From Bacillota bacterium (GTDB lineage: Bacteria > Bacillota > Clostridia > Lachnospirales > Lachnospiraceae), in the NCBI GenBank assembly GCA_023391695.1, contig JAEWAK010000027.1, positions 348,637 through 412,636 on the forward strand: a stretch of DNA of 64,000 nt, given 5' to 3'. Position numbers and translations under genes: made by a program. Positions 51,953 through 61,167 of this stretch are shown here, piece by piece (the first letter of the stretch is position 1; each line of letters starts with the position of its first letter). The notes under the pieces were generated by a model that did not search any database, was not told the DNA's origin, and saw nothing but the letters and a program-made list of their open reading frames with translations.

Positions 51953-52010
51953 ATGATATGTCAGGAAAACCAGGGTATATAAAAAGTTTCCTGACATATC
52001 ATTTTTATTT
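51953..52010 (+). terminator. Terminator of the MerR gene
   Basis: ATGATATGTCAGGAAA (51953-51968) and TTTCCTGACATATCAT (51987-52002) form a perfect 16-bp stem followed by TTTTATTTTT. Confidence 0.85.
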
Positions 52011-52027
52011 TTGATTTACTTATAAAT

Positions 52028-52182
52028 TATTTGATATAATGACAGATATTAAGAATAACCCGGCCCGCTTCATCCTTCTGCGTAAATCTCGGACGTCCGT
52101 AACGCTCAAAGAACAACCATTAGGTATTTTCTTCATCACTTATAACTTCATAAACGTCCTGTATCAGCCTGGCTGTGCATTT
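52028..52182 (-). pseudogene. Unidentified coding relic behind the ABC permease
   Basis: In the reading frame of the permease, after its stop codon, the minus strand continues with ARLIQDVYEVISDEENT, a TAA, and then WLFFERYGRPRFTQKDEAGR plus a few residues to a second TAA at 52028. It reads like genuine protein sequence broken by a stop, but I do not recognise the family. No start codon with a ribosome binding site is present. Confidence 0.35.
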
Positions 52183-53763
52183 TTACTTTCCGGTATATTC
52201 TGCCTTATCCAGTAAATTCCCGCAAACAGCAAATATAAATAAGGATATTGCAATACAGCAAAAAGTAAATGGAAATGTTCCTAAAAATTTTAACCCTTCC
52301 GGCAGCATTAAGATTGCAGTTATACTGATTCCAATGCCTGGTGACATTACAATCATAAATAAGGTCACGCCTAACATTGCCGAAATTAATTTATTGGGCT
52401 GTCCGCCGAAAATCCTCTGGCATAGCAGGGTGTAACTTACAAAAATCGCACCGGAGGAGGCATAAGCCAGTGCCAGAAACAAATTTAAAAGCGGTGAAGT
52501 CTTACTGACCACACAGATAACTGTAAAAATTACAACGGCATCAAACCAGGGCTTTATGATGGTCGTCATGGAGGCTGCAGCTACCTTCTTGATTGATTTT
52601 TCCGGTATCATATAAATATAGGGTTTCGAAAGCTCGTCAGAAAGCTTGCCAAGCACCGTTACAAAGAACTGGATATAGACCAAAATACCAAGAACGATAT
52701 AAACCGAATATTCCGAATTGATGAAATAACAGACCAGCCCCCCGCCGCCTGCTGCCATTACCGTATACGTATCCAGATATACAAACCGGCTGGTCCTTTT
52801 CTTTTCCAGCAAATGCTTATAAAAAATAGCACTGTACCCTTTGCCGCCCTTTAATCCGGTCTGTTCCTCCTTCACCTTGATTTTTCTCGTACTGACAGCT
52901 TTTTTACCGCTTTTGGCATCCTGCAGTTTATTATAAACCACCTCCGTACTGTTTAACACATCTTCATAATAATCGGCATCCCCGGAAGTAAATAAGGATA
53001 TAATAACGATACTGCTTAATAGAAATAACAGCAGGGCTATGACAAGATAAAGTACGTTACCCTCCACGGAAGCACTCATAAACATAACGGCCCAGCCCAT
53101 AACCGGCATGAAATGAAAGGGTTTGTAACTCATAAAATCCAGCACGGCCTGTAAAATGGTCCCGCCGTTTTGCAAATACTGAAAATAGATACCCAGGGCA
53201 GTTATCCCAAATACCGCATATAAAACCGCTTTAACCAGGTTTTTTCTTTTCGCATTTCCGTTGGAAAAAATATAAATTCCAATGGATAGCAGCTGGCAGA
53301 AAAATATCAGGATGGCATAGATAAAGAATAAGTTAAAAATAGCACCCACACCCAGTCCGAAACTGCTTCTGATCGTCCGTATCTGGTATAAAATAAATAT
53401 GGCACTCAAGAAAGTGGTAGCCATTTGTTTGATTAAACCGTATAGCAATATTTTTTTAGAAGATACGGGTGATACAAAAAGCAGGCCCACATCTGCCATG
53501 GTAAATAAAGTGGAACCGGTTGATAAACCCGTTGTAACAAAGGAAAATAAAAACATAGCCCCGATTCCGGCAATAATCCCATATAAAATCCGTATATCCG
53601 CAAAAGACTGTTTTACCGGTACCTCAGAACCTGCGGAAGCAAAAATCATTGCTCCGATTCCCACTGTGATTAGTAAATATAATACCAGTAATGCAGGTTT
53701 TTTCTTCAGGTTCAGGATCCTGTTTTTTATGGTCATCAATAAGAGGTATATTAATGCTTTCAT
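52183..53763 (-). CDS. ABC exporter membrane subunit
   Basis: A 526-residue permease with about twelve hydrophobic segments, starting MKALIYLLLMTIKNRILNLK. It resembles the 'putative ABC exporter' family seen in Bacillota next to YthP/EcsA-like ATPases. A cytoplasmic segment around residues 270-320 is basic. Its start overlaps the ATPase stop codon (TAATG), so the two are translated together. The exported substrate is unknown; antimicrobial peptides or lipids are typical for the class. Confidence 0.78.
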   Translation of the reverse strand: MKALIYLLLMTIKNRILNLKKKPALLVLYLLITVGIGAMIFASAGSEVPVKQSFADIRILYGIIAGIGAMFLFSFVTTGLSTGSTLFTMADVGLLFVSPVSSKKILLYGLIKQMATTFLSAIFILYQIRTIRSSFGLGVGAIFNLFFIYAILIFFCQLLSIGIYIFSNGNAKRKNLVKAVLYAVFGITALGIYFQYLQNGGTILQAVLDFMSYKPFHFMPVMGWAVMFMSASVEGNVLYLVIALLLFLLSSIVIISLFTSGDADYYEDVLNSTEVVYNKLQDAKSGKKAVSTRKIKVKEEQTGLKGGKGYSAIFYKHLLEKKRTSRFVYLDTYTVMAAGGGGLVCYFINSEYSVYIVLGILVYIQFFVTVLGKLSDELSKPYIYMIPEKSIKKVAAASMTTIIKPWFDAVVIFTVICVVSKTSPLLNLFLALAYASSGAIFVSYTLLCQRIFGGQPNKLISAMLGVTLFMIVMSPGIGISITAILMLPEGLKFLGTFPFTFCCIAISLFIFAVCGNLLDKAEYTGK

Positions 53764-54485
53764 TAATTCACCTCTTCCCGGGTACTCTTATTACCTTCCG
53801 TAATCTCAAAAAAAAGTTTCTCCAAATCTTCTCCGGTACCTCTTATTTCTTCCCGGGATCTGGAAGCGGCAATCTTACCGTTTACCATAATCTTGGTACT
53901 GTCCCAGAATTCAGCCACACTGTCTAACATATGGGTACTTAATAATATGGCTTTTCCTTCCCGCTTGTTTTCCACCAGCATGGTTTTTAATTCTTTAATG
54001 GCGTGGGGATCCAAACCTACCAAAGGTTCGTCAAATAATAATACTTTTGGATCAGGCAATAATCCGCAGCAGATGCTGACTTTTTGCTGCATGCCCTTGG
54101 ATAACTCGCTGCCCAGTTTATTTTTTTTATCATCCAGTTCCAGCCTTCGGAATAAATTTTCCGCCCGGTCCTTCCAGTTTTCAAGGGAATAAGCCCTGGC
54201 TATAAATTCCATGTGTTCCCAGATGGTGAGCATATCATAAAGAGCAGGCAATTCCGGTATGTAACCTAAATTTCGTTTTGCCTCCAGGGACTTGTTCTTC
54301 CTGCCGCAGATTAAGATTTCCCCCTGAAACCTTAAAAGGCCGGCTATACTTTTTATGATCGTGGATTTACCGGCGCCATTCGGACCTGCCAGAATGGAAA
54401 TTTCTCCGGGATGTACCGTAAATTCCAGTGAATCATTGGCTAAAAACTTACCATATCTTTTTGTGACATTTCTTACTTCTATCAT
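53763..54485 (-). CDS. ABC exporter ATP-binding subunit
   Basis: A 240-residue ATPase with Walker A GPNGAGKSTI near residue 34, the signature LSKGMQQKVSICCGLL near residue 128 and Walker B VLLFDEPLVGLD near 150. It most resembles ATPases of two-gene exporters of the EcsA or YthP type. ATG at 54485 follows AAAGGAG. The permease gene follows with a one-base overlap, and the pair is divergent from the MocR-type regulator, which may control it. Confidence 0.9.
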   Translation of the reverse strand: MIEVRNVTKRYGKFLANDSLEFTVHPGEISILAGPNGAGKSTIIKSIAGLLRFQGEILICGRKNKSLEAKRNLGYIPELPALYDMLTIWEHMEFIARAYSLENWKDRAENLFRRLELDDKKNKLGSELSKGMQQKVSICCGLLPDPKVLLFDEPLVGLDPHAIKELKTMLVENKREGKAILLSTHMLDSVAEFWDSTKIMVNGKIAASRSREEIRGTGEDLEKLFFEITEGNKSTREEVN

Positions 54486-54685
54486 ACGCGATACAACTCC
54501 TTTTACAGCATACCCTGCAATATTTTTTACAGGCTCCCACCGCCTGTACCGGATACTTATGGTTATGATTATCTCATACCTTTAACGGAAACACAATAAA
54601 TAACTTGCAAAACCCCGATGTAACTGGTATTCTTCTCTCATAAAGATTTTTATTACAGAACCATACCAATTTCAGGAGGTGCAAC

Positions 54686-56098
54686 TTGCTTACCATTAAT
54701 ATCGACACTCATTCTCCCTCACCGATGTATGAACAAATCTACAATTATATTAAAAATGAGATAAAGAACGGTACCCTCCCCTGCCACTATAAATTACCTT
54801 CTACAAGAAGCCTTGCGGTGAATTTACAGGTGAGCCGCAATACGGTTGATATGGCTTACGCCCAGCTGGTATCGGAAGGATATATTGAAGCTGTGCCAAA
54901 AAGCGGCTATTATGTGGCAATGGTATCGGATTTAATGCATATTAGTGCAAAATCCAAACTTACCTCCAAACCTCCGGTAAAATCAAAAATACCCTGCCGT
55001 TACGATTTTTCCCCCTTTGCAATTGATATAAACAGTTTTCCGTATAATATCTGGCGTAAATTATCAAAAAACTGCATGAATGAATATAACAATGATTTAT
55101 TCCTTCTTGGCAATAATCAGGGGGATGAAAGCCTCAGGGCTGCCATCCGAAGATATCTCCATGAATCCCGGGGCGTTAATTGCAGTGAGGAGCAGATTAT
55201 TATCGGAGCCGGGGCGGATTATCTGCTCCAGCTGCTGTCCCAGCTTTTTCAATACGTCAGGGCCATAAAAAACATTGCCATGGAAAATCCCACCTATAAG
55301 CAGGCTTATAAAATTTTTACCGGTCTTCACTACTCAGTAATCCCAATCGGCCTAGACCATAACGGTATTCTAATGCAGGCATTAAATAAGTCGGAAGCCG
55401 ACGTAGTTTATGTAACGCCTTCCCATCAATATCCCTTAGGCATTGTAATGCCGATTAAGCGGCGGATGGAATTATTACAGTGGGCCGATAAAACTCCTGA
55501 CCGGTATATTATTGAAGATGACCATGACAGTGAATTCCGATATAAAGGGAAACCAATCCCCGCTTTACAGGGAATTGATTCCTCCGGTAAGGTAATTTAT
55601 CTCGGAACCTTTTCCAGGGCTGTTGCCCCTGCTATCCGTGTGGGATATATGGTCCTGCCGAAAAAACTGCTGGAGCTGTATAAACAATACCTGTATTATT
55701 ACTCCTCTACCGTTTCCCGGGTGGATCAGAACATTATTACCCATTTTATTACGGACGGATACTTTGAAAGACATCTGAATAAAATGCGAAAACTCTATAA
55801 AAGCAAACATGACCTGTTAATTCAATGCTTAAAAGTGTTTAAAGATAAAATAACCATAGAAGGAGAAAACGGCGGCCTGCATCTGGTTCTCCGCTTCCTG
55901 AGCAAAGCCTCAGAAAAGGATATTATAGAAGCTGCGGCCCAAGAAAGCATTAAATTATACGGCCTGAGCGAGCATTATATCCAAAAACCGGAGCAGCCTG
56001 ACATACCCTCCATATTATTAGGATATGCCAACGTACCGGAGGAAAACATACCGGCTGGCATAAATGCCTTGTATGAAGCAATAAAAGATTATTTATAA
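54686..56098 (+). CDS. MocR-type regulator (GntR HTH plus aminotransferase-like domain)
   Basis: MocR proteins join a GntR winged helix (residues 1-75, PSPMYEQIYNYIKNEIKNGT and STRSLAVNLQVSRNTVDMAY) to an aminotransferase fold that binds pyridoxal phosphate. Start is a TTG at 54686, six bases after AGGAGG. The 470-residue length is normal. Two cofactor residues are changed: GTFSRAVAP has Arg311 where the Schiff-base lysine should be, and EDDHDSEFRY has His280 where most have tyrosine. It may sense a different ligand. It is divergent from the ABC exporter genes. Confidence 0.88.
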   Translation: MLTINIDTHSPSPMYEQIYNYIKNEIKNGTLPCHYKLPSTRSLAVNLQVSRNTVDMAYAQLVSEGYIEAVPKSGYYVAMVSDLMHISAKSKLTSKPPVKSKIPCRYDFSPFAIDINSFPYNIWRKLSKNCMNEYNNDLFLLGNNQGDESLRAAIRRYLHESRGVNCSEEQIIIGAGADYLLQLLSQLFQYVRAIKNIAMENPTYKQAYKIFTGLHYSVIPIGLDHNGILMQALNKSEADVVYVTPSHQYPLGIVMPIKRRMELLQWADKTPDRYIIEDDHDSEFRYKGKPIPALQGIDSSGKVIYLGTFSRAVAPAIRVGYMVLPKKLLELYKQYLYYYSSTVSRVDQNIITHFITDGYFERHLNKMRKLYKSKHDLLIQCLKVFKDKITIEGENGGLHLVLRFLSKASEKDIIEAAAQESIKLYGLSEHYIQKPEQPDIPSILLGYANVPEENIPAGINALYEAIKDYL

Positions 56099-56176
56099 AA
56101 TGCAGCAAACACGGCTTAACCTTATAATAATAGCAAAACGGACTTTGCCTTCTGTGAAAAATAGATTGAAACCATG

Positions 56177-56230
56177 AAATGCATAATGGAAGGGAGAACG
56201 GTATTCGCCCTTTCATTATGCATTCTTTTA
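56177..56230 (+). terminator. Terminator of the MocR-type gene
   Basis: AAATGCATAATGGAAGGG and CCCTTTCATTATGCATT form a 17-bp stem with one mismatch, followed by CTTTTAT. Confidence 0.8.
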
Positions 56231-56285
56231 TAATATTATTCTTTCCAAAAAAACAGATTAATATTTATAAATTAAACTAAATATA

Positions 56286-56453
56286 CTAATAAATTTTACT
56301 GTAATTTAAATACATTAATTTTTTATCCTTGTCTCTGAAAAACTGAATTACTAATTTCACATCCGTTTTTCCCTTTTCAGTCAATGATCTGGTCCGGTCA
56401 TCGTGATCCTTATAATCCGGTTCCGCATGCCTCACAAAATATACAGTTGTCAC
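56286..56453 (-). pseudogene. Histidine phosphatase family protein, N-terminal fragment
   Basis: A 55-codon frame starting at GTG 56453, four bases after AGGAGG. It reads MTTVYFVRHAEPDYKDHDDR and then about 35 residues. The RHAEPDY motif is the phosphohistidine site of the phosphoglycerate-mutase-like superfamily, whose members are about 200 residues. The frame ends early and the catalytic second histidine is missing, so this is a truncated relic. The ribosome binding site is intact, so a short peptide might still be made. Confidence 0.75.
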
Positions 56454-56519
56454 AAAGCCTCCTGGTATATTATTGCATATTTATTATTCCCTTTAAAGGT
56501 ATATTGGTAACACACTCTC

Positions 56520-56948
56520 TTATTTCTTTAAAATTTTAAGAATTATATTGGTTGGAAATAACCGCTTTTCAAATAAAAAGGCCGCAGATAAAGCTGCCTG
56601 GACCAAACCGATAATAAAAAACAAAACATGGAGGAAAACAACCGCTCGCAGCATAATACACTGGACAATAATCCAGATAACCAAAGCCCAGCTAAAAACA
56701 CTGCTGACATATCCCTGGTATTTTATTTTGAAAAGAAAGGTTACGGCACATAATATATTGCCAAGGCCAATTACACCAAATAATAATATACCAGGTATCA
56801 GGAAATCACTGAACGGCGAATATTTTAAAGCTTCCACAGGCATTCCGAGAGGTTTCCCCGGATCGGTTATGGCTGCAAGCCCACCGCTCATTGCACCTAA
56901 TCCCACCAATACATGCAAAATAAATAAAACTCTGTTTACTACCTTCAT
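56520..56948 (-). CDS. Small integral membrane protein of unknown function
   Basis: A 142-residue protein with four hydrophobic segments (about residues 5-27, 47-72, 82-100 and 102-128). The family-like stretch PLGMPVEALKYSPFSDFLIP lies in the first loop, and VIWIIVQCIMLRAVVFLHVL in the membrane. I have seen this arrangement in hypothetical proteins of many bacteria but cannot name a function. ATG at 56948 follows GGGAGG. It lies just upstream of the phosphatase fragment and could have shared an operon with it. Confidence 0.7.
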   Translation of the reverse strand: MKVVNRVLFILHVLVGLGAMSGGLAAITDPGKPLGMPVEALKYSPFSDFLIPGILLFGVIGLGNILCAVTFLFKIKYQGYVSSVFSWALVIWIIVQCIMLRAVVFLHVLFFIIGLVQAALSAAFLFEKRLFPTNIILKILKK

Positions 56949-57365
56949 TTTTCCTCCCTATTATATCATTATTAAAACCATAATTAACACATTAAAAATA
57001 TAATCAAGTAACCATCTAAAATCCCTAAATTCTATACCCGCCGTATCAATTCGTATATGTTATGGATTTAAGCCGTTTCTATGATTAAAACATTAACATA
57101 ATCTCCTCATCTTTGTCAAAATAAAAATGAATTAAATATTCTTTTATCCTCTAATCCGATTATAATCAAAATTTCTTGGCCAAACCATCAAACAGCTTAC
57201 ATTTATTTCTTTTATCTTTCAGAAAGTACACCTTTACTATTTAGACACTCACAAAATAATAGAAGATAATAATAATGACAATAGAAAAAAATATTACCGA
57301 TTCATAATAGTCTCCAGTCGGAACCTATATATGACAATGTCAGTGATAAATATCTCGATTAAAAT
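56949..57365. other. AT-rich intergenic stretch
   Basis: About 415 bp with no supported gene. It lies between the membrane protein gene and the ribF terminator and marks the border between accessory DNA and the translation cluster. Confidence 0.4.
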
Positions 57366-57396
57366 AAAAGACTAGGCTTAATGCTTAGTCTTTTTT
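57366..57396 (-). terminator. Intrinsic terminator downstream of ribF
   Basis: AAAAGACTAGGC and GCTTAGTCTTTT pair with one mismatch and loop TTAAT; T-runs flank both sides. It would end the infB to ribF transcript. Confidence 0.7.
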
Positions 57397-57533
57397 ATAT
57401 CTGTTTATCCAGTCTTTGAATTTGATGATCTGGCCTGGGGGTGCGAAGCACTGAAAACTCTTTTCATATCTACCCGCAGGCCTCATGTTTCACAACCTTG
57501 CGTTCGAACTGTTAAATCCTTACGTTCGCCCTG

Positions 57534-58460
57534 CTAAAATTCATGGCCGGAAAAATACTCCCGTCCAAAAGCAATATCTTTCTGCATCTGGGCTTTTAAT
57601 TCCTCCACTGAATTAAACTTAGCTTCCGGTCTCTCCATGCAATATAAGGAAACTTCAATGGAGGTACCGTATAAATCAGCATCAAAATCAAAAATATAGG
57701 TTTCAACCCTGCGTTCCGGAGTTGTCCCAACAGTAGGGTTATATCCGATATTGGTAACTCCCGGATATTTCATGCCGTTTATAACGGTAACGGAAGCATA
57801 AACTCCATTGGGAGGCAGTAATTTCTGGGCCGGGGGAATCAGATTTACCGTAGGAAATCCCAGGGTTCGTCCGATTTTTCTACCATGCTGCACTTCCCCG
57901 ATTAAGGTAAATGGCTTTCCCAGCATAGAATTCGCCTTTTCCAGATTGCCTTTTATAATTTCACTCCGGATATAGGAACTGCTGATTACCTGTCCTTCCA
58001 GCTTCATTTTATCAAATATAATTAATTCATAACCGTAAATTTCAGACATTTCCTTAAGCAAAGCAACATTTCCTCTGCGGTTATGGCCAAAACAAAAATC
58101 GGTGCCTACCACAATCATCCTGGCATCCAGATTTTTTACCAGTACGTCTTTAATAAAGATCTCCGGTTCCATGGAAGCGGTTTCTTCCGTAAACGGATAG
58201 GAAACCAGGACATCCAGGCCGCTCTGCTTAAGCAGGTACCGTTTCTCTTCTTCCGTATAAATGGTCTCTATCTCTTTATCTGAAAACAGGTTGCTTGGAT
58301 GAAACATAAAGGTAAACATTACTGCCTGGTATCCTTTTCTTTTCTGCTCTAATATTTTATTCAGCAGAAGTTGATGTCCACAATGTATTCCGTCGAATTT
58401 ACCTAAAGACACGGCGGAATTATGAAGTTTAAAATCTGTCCTGCCTGTTATATATTTCAT
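57534..58460 (-). CDS. ribF: Bifunctional riboflavin kinase/FAD synthetase
   Basis: Makes FMN and FAD from riboflavin. The 308-residue protein has the N-terminal adenylyltransferase domain (residues about 1-180) with SLGKFDGIHCGHQLLL and YIRSEIIKGNLEKAN, and the C-terminal riboflavin kinase domain (about 185-305) with GRTLGFPTVNL and GVTNIGYNPTVG. It lies 21 bp after truB on the same strand, as in Bacillus (ribC). No FMN riboswitch is seen, as expected inside the operon. Confidence 0.95.
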   Translation of the reverse strand: MKYITGRTDFKLHNSAVSLGKFDGIHCGHQLLLNKILEQKRKGYQAVMFTFMFHPSNLFSDKEIETIYTEEEKRYLLKQSGLDVLVSYPFTEETASMEPEIFIKDVLVKNLDARMIVVGTDFCFGHNRRGNVALLKEMSEIYGYELIIFDKMKLEGQVISSSYIRSEIIKGNLEKANSMLGKPFTLIGEVQHGRKIGRTLGFPTVNLIPPAQKLLPPNGVYASVTVINGMKYPGVTNIGYNPTVGTTPERRVETYIFDFDADLYGTSIEVSLYCMERPEAKFNSVEELKAQMQKDIAFGREYFSGHEF

Positions 58461-58481
58461 ATGTTTACTCCTATCAAGGTC

Positions 58482-59405
58482 TTACAAAAACATTTTTACC
58501 GGCTTAAATATCTGTTCCTTCGGAACAGCTTCATAGATTCCGATAAATTGATTCTGCCAGTCATATACCCTAACCTGCCCGGTAATTTCACAAATACTCC
58601 GGTTATCCTTTATCTCTGCCGCAGTTTTTATCTGATTGATGTGAAAACGGTTCCCGTTGTAAATATACTTTGTAAATTCTTCCGCAACTGTAATTTTTGG
58701 ATAATCCGGAAACATATCATCCGTATGAATCAGGTAATCCTGTAATTTATCCTGTTTAAAGATATCGGCTATTTCCGATAATTTCAAGCTGTTTTCCATT
58801 GAAAAAGCCCCCGCTTTGGTTCTTAGCAGGCTTTTCATGCAGCCGCCGCAGTTAAGGGCAGCCCCGATATCATGACATAAAGTTCTGATATAAGTACCTT
58901 TTGAACAGTCCACTGACATTTTAATTTCATGCTTTTCTTCATTGAATTCAAGAATCCGGATATTATGTATCCTTACTTTCCGGGGCTGTCTTTCTATCTC
59001 TTTTCCTGCCCTGGCCAGTTCATACAAACGCTTTCCATTCACTTTTATGGCGGAATACATGGGCGGCAGCTGGTCATATTCACCGATAAAGCTTAGTATA
59101 ACATCTTCCGTTTCTTCCCTGCCTGCCGTTACTTCTCCATTTTCTAAAACGGTACCGGTTATATCCTGGGTATCCGTAACTACACCAAGCAATAAGACGG
59201 CTTCATAAGTCTTATCTTTGTCCGTTAACAAATCACATAATTTTGTGGCATTCCCCAGGCAGACCGGCAATACCCCTTCCGCATCCGGGTCTAAGGTACC
59301 GGTATGTCCGATTTTTTTCTGCTTTAATATTCCCCTCAGTTTCGCTACTGCGTCATGTGAGGTAAATCCCTTTTCTTTATATACATTGATGATTCCGTTA
59401 ATCAA
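58482..59405 (-). CDS. truB: tRNA pseudouridine(55) synthase TruB
   Basis: Converts U55 in the T-loop of tRNAs to pseudouridine. The 307-residue protein starts MINGIINVYKEKGFTSHDAV, has the catalytic aspartate in GHTGTLDPDAEGVLP (about residue 39), and YSAIKVNGKRLYELARAG near 117. The C-terminal RNA-binding domain is present. Its start overlaps the nrnA stop by four bases (ATGA-type), giving coupling. Confidence 0.96.
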   Translation of the reverse strand: MINGIINVYKEKGFTSHDAVAKLRGILKQKKIGHTGTLDPDAEGVLPVCLGNATKLCDLLTDKDKTYEAVLLLGVVTDTQDITGTVLENGEVTAGREETEDVILSFIGEYDQLPPMYSAIKVNGKRLYELARAGKEIERQPRKVRIHNIRILEFNEEKHEIKMSVDCSKGTYIRTLCHDIGAALNCGGCMKSLLRTKAGAFSMENSLKLSEIADIFKQDKLQDYLIHTDDMFPDYPKITVAEEFTKYIYNGNRFHINQIKTAAEIKDNRSICEITGQVRVYDWQNQFIGIYEAVPKEQIFKPVKMFL

Positions 59406-60385
59406 TATCCTGGCTCCTGTTCACTTATCAGATTGGACAGCTGATGTTCAATATGTCCGGTCAGATTATTTACAACGTCATGAATGGTACCGTGCATGGT
59501 ACACCCTGCTGCCTTAATATGACCGCCCCCGCCGAAATATGCGGCTATCTTACTCACATCCACTCCTCCGTTGGCCCTCATACTGACCTTGAATTCATGT
59601 AAATCCGTCTCATACAGGAAAATGGCAACCTCGACTCCTTCCGTAACTCTTAACTGGTCCACAATACCGTCTAAATCGGCTGATGTGGCGTCGTAAAACT
59701 CCAGTGTTTTTTTACTTACAGAAGAAACAATACATTTGCCGTGAAGAATTAATATGCTCTCCAGCAGACAGCGTCCTAAAATTTGATTTTGTTTATAGTT
59801 TTTCAGGTAAAAGGTTTCGTCTATCATTTTAGAAAAAGGAACCCCTTGGGAAATAAGTTTTCCTGCGATATTCATGGTTTTTTCCGATGTATTGGAATGT
59901 TTAAATACACCTGTGTCATGTATGATTCCAAGATACAAGGCTTTTGCTATTGTCAAATCTATTTTATCTTCCATAAACAAACCGAATAACACTTCACAGG
60001 TAGAGCTGGCCTGGTCCTCCACATGATTGGTATCTGCAAACTTAAGATTACTGATATGATGATCAATATTCATGGTATGGCGGGCATTATTAAAATACTC
60101 CTGGGCAAATCCCAGGCGGTCCAGGCTGCTGCTGTCAAGGGAAATAAAGAGATCATATATTATCCCTTCTTCATTGGCCTGCTTAATGATCCCGGTATCT
60201 CCGGCTATCTTAAAATTTTCCGGAATTGTTTCCAGATACAAATCTACAACGGTATCGGCCGCCAGGTTACCCTTTAAATAATAATACAATGCCATACAGG
60301 AACCCACACAGTCGCCGTCAGGCCTGACGTGTCCGGCAATTCCTATGGTTCCGGCATCTTTTACTTCTTCTAAAATATTCCTCAT
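59402..60385 (-). CDS. nrnA: Bifunctional oligoribonuclease/PAP phosphatase NrnA
   Basis: A DHH/DHHA1 phosphoesterase that degrades nanoRNA and pAp. The 327-residue protein has HVRPDGDCVGS (residues about 17-27), SLDSSSLDR near 85, the DHHISN motif near 107 and the C-terminal GGGGHIKAAG motif near 295. The ATG at 60385 has GGAG six bases upstream; an in-frame start at 60436 has none. It overlaps truB. A 360-bp region full of hairpins separates it from rbfA. Confidence 0.94.
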   Translation of the reverse strand: MRNILEEVKDAGTIGIAGHVRPDGDCVGSCMALYYYLKGNLAADTVVDLYLETIPENFKIAGDTGIIKQANEEGIIYDLFISLDSSSLDRLGFAQEYFNNARHTMNIDHHISNLKFADTNHVEDQASSTCEVLFGLFMEDKIDLTIAKALYLGIIHDTGVFKHSNTSEKTMNIAGKLISQGVPFSKMIDETFYLKNYKQNQILGRCLLESILILHGKCIVSSVSKKTLEFYDATSADLDGIVDQLRVTEGVEVAIFLYETDLHEFKVSMRANGGVDVSKIAAYFGGGGHIKAAGCTMHGTIHDVVNNLTGHIEHQLSNLISEQEPGY

Positions 60386-60438
60386 ACTAGCTCCCATTGC
60401 ATATCCGAAACCGGAGTTTCGGATACTGCCTAACATAA

Positions 60439-60672
60439 GACATTCGTTTTTGAATGTCGTTGTTTAATCAAGGTGTGAATTATGCCTTTCAATAATTCCA
60501 CACTAACGCCCATGCCCTTTGGGCATAAATCGCGAAGAATAGCCGCTTTTGCTATTCTTCTAATGGCTCGCATGTCTTTCGCGAGACTATTCACACTACC
60601 ACCCATGCACATCGCAAGCTGGCTTGCGATACTGCCCAAATAAGAAGTGTGAAATGTCTTTTATTTCACACT
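60439..60672. repeat. Array of seven stem-loops between rbfA and nrnA
   Basis: Perfect or near-perfect stems follow each other: GACATTC/GAATGTC (60439-60458), GTGTGAATTAT/ATAATTCCACAC (60473-60503), ATGCCC/GGGCAT (60512-60526), GAAGAATAGC/GCTATTCTTC (60534-60560), CTCGC/GCGAG (60567-60585), ATCGCAAGC/GCTTGCGAT (60611-60630) and AGTGTGAAAT/ATTTCACACT (60646-60672). Most loops contain TTT. GTGTGAAT near the start can also pair with ATTCACAC at 60589. No gene is supported here. Confidence 0.85.
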
Positions 60673-60744
60673 ACCTCCACACCAGCCGGCTTCATTACTT
60701 TTTGAATCTATTTCCTTATAATTTCTGTGCACATTCCTCGCGTG

Positions 60745-61167
60745 TTAAACTCGGGTTTCTTCATCCGTACCGTCATCTTTAAAACCGTCTGATTCTTCCC
60801 CGTCTTCCGTATCCAGATCCTTGTTTACTTCATGGATTAAACGGGACATATTGACACCATATTCGATGGATTGATCCAATACAAAAGTCAATTCCGGTGT
60901 ATTCCGCAGATTAATGGTTCTTGCCAGCTGGCCTCTCATATAAGGGGCTGCACTTTTTAAACCTGCCAAAGTGTTTTTCTGGGATTCTATATCCCCTAAA
61001 ACACTGATGTATACTTTAGCATGTTTTAAATCCGGCGCCACCTCCACGGCTACCACAGAAGTCATGGGATTTATCCGGGGATCCTTAATCTCTCTGCTGA
61101 TTAACTGACTTAATTCACGCTGAACTTCCCCGTTTATCCTGGTGTTTTTAATACTGTTCTTTCTCAT
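60745..61167 (-). CDS. rbfA: Ribosome-binding factor A
   Basis: Binds the 30S subunit near helix 1 of 16S rRNA during late maturation. The 140-residue protein has the KH-like core (RINGEVQRELSQLISREIKD, VAVEVAPDLKHAKVYISVLG) and a long acidic C-terminal tail (DLDTEDGEESDGFKDDGTDE), somewhat longer than usual. Two ATGs are six bases apart; the second (61167) is better spaced from AAGGA. In Bacillus ylxP lies between infB and rbfA; here that place is taken by structured non-coding DNA. Confidence 0.93.
   Translation of the reverse strand: MRKNSIKNTRINGEVQRELSQLISREIKDPRINPMTSVVAVEVAPDLKHAKVYISVLGDIESQKNTLAGLKSAAPYMRGQLARTINLRNTPELTFVLDQSIEYGVNMSRLIHEVNKDLDTEDGEESDGFKDDGTDEETRV

Noticed and set aside
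60430..60639. Minus-strand frame of 69 codons in the hairpin array
   Set aside because: The region is wholly explained by inverted repeats; the codons follow the stems and there is no ribosome binding site.
60439..60672. Hairpin array as tRNA or a retron RNA
   Set aside because: No cloverleaf with conserved T-loop sequence is seen, and no reverse transcriptase gene is nearby.
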